Assembly (NCBI GenBank): GCA_029974875.1
Contig: JARKQP010000195.1
Coordinates: 1-9,041 of the forward strand
DNA: 9,041 bases
Origin: Mobilitalea sp.
Lineage (GTDB): Bacteria; Bacillota_A; Clostridia; Lachnospirales; Lachnospiraceae
Direction: 5' to 3'
Shown here: one piece after another, positions 6,105-9,041 of the stretch
Layout of the letters: each line of letters begins with the position of its first letter
Numbering within the stretch: position 1 is the stretch's first letter
Notes under the pieces: generated by a model
Databases searched by the model: none
The model's input: the letters and a program-made list of their open reading frames with translations, nothing else
What the model was told of the DNA's origin: nothing
Position numbers and translations under genes: made by a program

Positions 6105-8105
6105 TTAATATTGGATGCTTACCATGCAATGACCTTCCATCCTGCTCAGCTCAAGCAGGATATAGCCACCCTCTTTTGTAAAGTCAAGCTCTACCCCCTC
6201 CGGAACCAGCCTTACACTTGCAGGGCACCTGCCTCCCGTATACAGCTTAAGCTTTAAGAAATACAGGGGTATGGTATCCTCAATAGTGTAGATATCCTCC
6301 GAGCGCTTCTCCGTTATGTAATGCAACAGATGAAGGATCTCCCTCTGCTCTTCCCGTTGGACATTAAGTGCCGTTATCAGGGTGGACGACCCGTTATGGC
6401 TGACTAATTTATCCGCCAGCAGCCCTTCTATTGCATCCTTTACCATCAGCTTACACCACCTTGGGGCATTTTTCCGGTACAGCCGGAAGACCGGGTGGGA
6501 AAAATAGATAACATTTCCCCTTTGCACCACCTCAGGATAGCCTGTCAGGCCTGAGGAAGGCGCATGCTGGTGGGAGCAGAAGGTCTTACCAATGCGGTCG
6601 AAATAGGGCTTTACCTTGTACATCAGCACCCTGGAATCCTCCGATTCCGCCTCCACATCATAGCCCCTCAAATACATGACAAGCTCTTCCTTTGGCAGCT
6701 CCCTGCCAATGGTGTCATTTGGCATCACAAATTCCCTGTAATACTCTGATTCCCCAAGGTAGCGGATACCATAGATATTATCCCTCTTCTCCTTATCCAG
6801 GCAGGAATCATAGGAGCCAATTACCTTACCGCCCTTCCTGATATAATCCTTGATGACTTTTTCCAAGCCTTCGTTGTAATAAATGCAGTCAGGCAATATC
6901 ACAAGCTTATAGTCCTCCAGCGGCGTCCTGCTGTCAACAATATCAAACTGGTAGGCTAATTCCTGCAGAATACGCACGGTTCCGATTAAAGAGGGCGAAA
7001 TCCCCAGATTATATTCCACCTCCGGATAGAACTCCTCCGGTGTCAGCACCGCAATCTCGCTCACCGCCTCTGCTCCCCTGCAATAGGGCTCCTTTTCCTT
7101 CACGCTCCCATATACCCTTCCGATCAGGTCATAGGTAGCCTCGGATAACCTGCCCCTTGGATGGAGCTGGTCCCCGATGGAGCAGCCGGCTCCCACCGCC
7201 AGCATATGAAAGCATTCAAATTCAAGGGCCGCCTGGTTTTTCAGGGAATGGAAATCCCCCCAGTAGGTGTGGAACTTACCCGTCATACCAATCATTGCTT
7301 TTCCCAAGGTTCTCGCATACCTGCTGGTCGCCGGAAAATGGTCATAGCCCCATCCGCCGCTCGGCAAGGACTCCAGCTCCAGATGGCTGTAATCCTTAAA
7401 GCTGTCCCTGGAGGCAGGGCCTACGTGGGAGCTGTTATAAAAGATGCTGGTTTCCGGCGCCCTTTCCCTGATGAAGGCAGTAATCTCAGCCTTAAATTCC
7501 TCCAGCATGTGCCGGGAATAACGCATCCTCTCCGCCATACTGCTGCTGTCCATGGAGAGCTCCTCCATCTTCGCTTTGCAGTGTCCGCAATTACAATCCA
7601 CCTGAAACAGAATGTCCATAAACAGCCCGTCCAGGTTCCCGGTCCCAACCACCTCCATAAGATCCTGGAGCAGGTCCCTAAAGTATTCCCGGTATCCGCT
7701 GTTTAAGCAGATCGTATGATAAAAATGGGGCTCCGGCACATTCTGTGTATTGATATATTTTCCCTGTGCGTCAACCGCAAGCCACTCGGGATGCTCCCTC
7801 ATGACGCGCCCGTCCCATTGCACCGTAGTATAGACCGGCACCTTGATTCCCCTCGCATGGCAGGCTTTGATCTGCTCCAGAAGCAAATTCCGTTCCACCA
7901 GCTGCGGATGGATCAAGTCCCTATATTTTTCCGAGGGATAATACAGCCACCCATGGTGGCACCTGGCAAAGCAGGTAATGGAATCTACCCCTGCCCTCCC
8001 AAGCCTTTCAGCAAATTCCTCCCCATTAAAATCCTTCCCCACCTCAGGAATGTATTCACTGGTATGAAAATCCAGGTGCACCTGGCGAAATCTCATCTCA
8101 TCCAT
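6105..8105 (-). CDS. GHL6/GH151-type glycoside hydrolase, putative alpha-L-fucosidase
   Basis: A 666-aa protein with no signal peptide and 16 Cys residues, so probably cytoplasmic. Residues about 5-335 form the catalytic barrel of the GHL6-like type: VHLDFHTSEYIP (9-20), CHHGWLYYPS (49-58), GLFMDI (160-165) and GDQLHPRG (311-318). Residues about 347-560 resemble the GH42 trimerisation (glutamine-amidotransferase-like) domain, with LVILPDC (401-407) and a KGGKVIGS strand (424-431). A short beta-rich C-terminal part follows. This layout and the opening motifs match, by recollection, GH151 alpha-L-fucosidases such as Bifidobacterium infantis Blon_0346. D164 is a plausible nucleophile, unproven. 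C171, C173 and C176 form CxCxxC. The start at 8105 has GTGAGG 5 nt upstream; M4 is an alternative. The GH29 gene at the other end of the transporter operon supports a fucosidase role. Alternative: another GH42-like or GHL6 glycosidase of unknown specificity. Confidence 0.75.
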   Translation of the reverse strand: MDEMRFRQVHLDFHTSEYIPEVGKDFNGEEFAERLGRAGVDSITCFARCHHGWLYYPSEKYRDLIHPQLVERNLLLEQIKACHARGIKVPVYTTVQWDGRVMREHPEWLAVDAQGKYINTQNVPEPHFYHTICLNSGYREYFRDLLQDLMEVVGTGNLDGLFMDILFQVDCNCGHCKAKMEELSMDSSSMAERMRYSRHMLEEFKAEITAFIRERAPETSIFYNSSHVGPASRDSFKDYSHLELESLPSGGWGYDHFPATSRYARTLGKAMIGMTGKFHTYWGDFHSLKNQAALEFECFHMLAVGAGCSIGDQLHPRGRLSEATYDLIGRVYGSVKEKEPYCRGAEAVSEIAVLTPEEFYPEVEYNLGISPSLIGTVRILQELAYQFDIVDSRTPLEDYKLVILPDCIYYNEGLEKVIKDYIRKGGKVIGSYDSCLDKEKRDNIYGIRYLGESEYYREFVMPNDTIGRELPKEELVMYLRGYDVEAESEDSRVLMYKVKPYFDRIGKTFCSHQHAPSSGLTGYPEVVQRGNVIYFSHPVFRLYRKNAPRWCKLMVKDAIEGLLADKLVSHNGSSTLITALNVQREEQREILHLLHYITEKRSEDIYTIEDTIPLYFLKLKLYTGGRCPASVRLVPEGVELDFTKEGGYILLELSRMEGHCMVSIQY

Positions 8106-8137
8106 TATTCCTCACTTCTGCGCCACTTTTGCGCTTT

Positions 8138-8191
8138 GTATTTATAATTTGCCTTCTTTATACCGTAATTTATAATTGCCTTCCTTATACC
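8138..8191. repeat. 27-nt tandem direct repeat (two copies)
   Basis: Copies at 8138-8164 and 8165-8191 abut exactly. They differ by one substitution and a compensating one-base insertion and deletion. On the minus strand each reads GGTATAA-R-GAAGGCAA followed by TTATAAAT. The nearer copy ends 33 nt before the hydrolase start codon, within the likely promoter or leader. Confidence 0.75.
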
Positions 8192-8201
8192 ATAGCGGCG
8201 G

Positions 8202-8215
8202 ATATACGTGTATAT
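8202..8215. promoter_or_regulatory. Inverted repeat ATATAC-N2-GTATAT
   Basis: A perfect 6-nt inverted repeat with a 2-nt centre, lying between the two tandem repeat blocks and about 100 nt upstream of the hydrolase start. Compact dyads of this kind are often operators. No regulator gene in the window points to one, so the role is only suggested. Confidence 0.3.
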
Positions 8216-8216
8216 T

Positions 8217-8304
8217 CATATAGCACAGACCCGAAGCTTATGATTGCCACACTTGACAGCCATATAGCACAGACCCGAAGCATATAATTGCCACACTTGA
8301 CAGC
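8217..8304. repeat. 44-nt tandem direct repeat (two copies)
   Basis: Copies at 8217-8260 and 8261-8304 abut exactly and match at 42 of 44 positions, differing at the 22nd and 26th base. Each carries CACAGACCCGAAGC and ATTGCCACACTTGACAGC on the plus strand. The near-identity indicates a recent duplication. It is not a CRISPR: there is no spacer between the units. Confidence 0.9.
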
Positions 8305-8315
8305 CGCTGCAGCGG
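8304..8315. other. 12-nt GC-rich palindrome
   Basis: CCGCTGCAGCGG is a perfect palindrome directly at the end of the second 44-nt repeat, sharing its last base. It could be an operator or a short hairpin. No T-run follows on either strand, so it is not an intrinsic terminator. Confidence 0.4.
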
Positions 8316-8342
8316 TACGGAAGCAAACTTCTCGGCAAGTCC

Positions 8343-8354
8343 AGATAATTATCT
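8343..8354. other. 12-nt AT-rich palindrome
   Basis: AGATAATTATCT is a perfect 12-nt palindrome about 50 nt downstream of the permease stop codon. It is a possible protein-binding site; chance occurrence is not excluded. Confidence 0.3.
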
Positions 8355-8402
8355 CTACGCTTATTCCATCTCAATTCTTTACTTTTTACACCCGAACCGC
8401 GC

Positions 8403-9041
8403 CTAACCCTTAACCGCACCTGCGGTAAGTCCCCCTTCTACCTTTTCTTGGAACAACAGATAGAGCACCAGGGGTAAGCATACGGTGATTACAATTGCCG
8501 CCATCAAGGGACCGTAGTCACTTCCCCTCTCCCCGTTAAAATTCAGCAGCCCTAAGGAAATAGGCTTTAAATTCTTATTATTGATGAATAGCAGCGGGAA
8601 CAGGATATTATTCCAGGCTGACAAAAAGTTAAAGATCGATATGGTTGATATTGCCGGAACGGATAAGGGAAGCATAACCTTCCGGTAAATCTGGAAATAG
8701 GTTGCCCCGTCAATTACGGCAGCCTCCTCTAAGGACTGGTTGATCCCTTTCATAAAATTAGTCATAACCAGGACGCTGAAGGGAAGGCTAAATGCCACAT
8801 AGATCAGCACCAGAGCCCCAATATTGTTTTTCAAATTCATTGCCCCGATCAGATAGGAGATCGGCACCAGCACCGTATGCATCGGTATCATCATCCCTAT
8901 CGTAAAAAACAGCAGTAAAAATTTATTTCCCTTAAAATCAAACCTCGACAGCACATAGGCCGCCATTGTTGCGACAGCTGCCAGAATAATTACTGTCGCT
9001 CCGGCCTGAAGGATACTGTTGATAAAATATCTGCTCATGTT
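8403..9041 (-). CDS. MalG-type (CUT1) carbohydrate ABC transporter permease, C-terminal part
   Basis: Inner-membrane subunit of a sugar ABC importer, cut by the right edge. The reading frame is open up to 9041, and the Met at 9038 is probably internal: MSRYFINSILQAGATV matches the segment after the first membrane helix in MalG/AraQ/LacG-type permeases, which are usually about 275-300 aa, against 212 codons seen here. Counting from that Met, hydrophobic segments lie at about 11-30, 40-65, 73-92, 126-150 and 177-196. The coupling motif is present: EEAAVIDGA at 104-112 and LP at 123-124. The C-terminus LTAGAVKG is typical of the family. Its binding protein and partner permease should lie beyond 9041. 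No ATPase follows, as is common in Bacillota, where such systems share an MsmX-type ATPase encoded elsewhere. Its substrate is unknown, but the neighbourhood suggests a glycan-derived sugar. Confidence 0.92.
   Translation of the reverse strand, partial: NMSRYFINSILQAGATVIILAAVATMAAYVLSRFDFKGNKFLLLFFTIGMMIPMHTVLVPISYLIGAMNLKNNIGALVLIYVAFSLPFSVLVMTNFMKGINQSLEEAAVIDGATYFQIYRKVMLPLSVPAISTISIFNFLSAWNNILFPLLFINNKNLKPISLGLLNFNGERGSDYGPLMAAIVITVCLPLVLYLLFQEKVEGGLTAGAVKG

Larger units (their letters stand above)
8106..8402. other. 297-nt repeat-rich intergenic region upstream of the GH151-type gene
   Basis: No credible gene is present. The region holds a 27-nt tandem repeat pair, a 44-nt tandem repeat pair, and palindromes at 8202-8215, 8304-8315 and 8343-8354. 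I find no clear sigma-A promoter with both boxes for the hydrolase gene and no terminator with a T-run after the permease gene, so whether the hydrolase is cotranscribed with the permease is open. Confidence 0.6.

Noticed and set aside
7161..7706. 181-codon plus-strand frame opposite the GH151-type gene
   Set aside because: It lies wholly antisense to a clear enzyme gene, shows no recognisable motif or ribosome site, and is a shadow of that gene's codon bias. Other plus-strand frames in the window were dropped for the same reason.
8217..8304. CRISPR-like array
   Set aside because: Only two units, directly abutting without spacers, and no cas gene nearby.
8297..8325. Plus-strand promoter starting at TTGACA in the second 44-nt repeat
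   Set aside because: The -35 match is perfect, but no acceptable -10 box lies 16-18 nt further on and no plus-strand gene follows.
8216..8419. 67-codon minus-strand frame through the 44-nt repeats
   Set aside because: It starts at a GTG inside the permease gene, has no ribosome site, and its Cys-rich translation comes from the repeated non-coding DNA.
9036..9038. True start codon of the sugar permease at 9038
   Set aside because: The protein would lack the first membrane helix of the MalG family, and the frame stays open to the window edge, so the gene most likely begins outside.

Overview
The window reads as a carbohydrate-uptake and glycosidase locus from a Gram-positive Bacillota genome, most likely a Lachnospiraceae-type gut clostridium. 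This is inferred from style: strong AGGAGG ribosome sites, a lipoprotein solute-binding protein with a Ser/Thr/Gly-rich linker, mid-range GC in genes with very AT-rich intergenic DNA, and a MalG-type permease. No rRNA or marker gene fixes the species. All eight genes are on the minus strand, so the biological order runs from high to low coordinates.

Layout in transcription order: (1) the C-terminal part of a MalG-type (CUT1) sugar ABC permease, cut by the right edge (8403-9041); (2) a 297-nt gap with two sets of tandem repeats and several palindromes (8106-8402); (3) a 666-aa cytoplasmic glycoside hydrolase of the GHL6/GH151 type, a putative alpha-L-fucosidase (6105-8105); (4) a 223-nt AT-rich gap with a near-consensus sigma-A promoter, direct repeats placed like an activator site, an inverted repeat over the -10 box, and a foldable leader (5882-6104); (5) a complete Dpp/Gsi-type ABC importer: lipoprotein SBP, two permeases and two ATPases (251-5881), with a hairpin region between SBP and permease genes; (6) the first 74 codons of a GH29 alpha-L-fucosidase with a strong ribosome site, cut by the left edge (1-223).

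The main point is the combination: an importer of the peptide/glutathione family lies between two unrelated fucosidase-type hydrolases, GH151-like upstream and GH29 27 nt downstream. Neither hydrolase shows a signal peptide. The simplest model is that the transporter brings in an intact fucosylated compound (oligosaccharide, glycopeptide or fucosyl-amino acid) and the cytoplasmic fucosidases release L-fucose. The transported substrate is inference; the gene families and order are seen directly. No CRISPR array, tRNA, rRNA, insertion sequence or phage gene was found.
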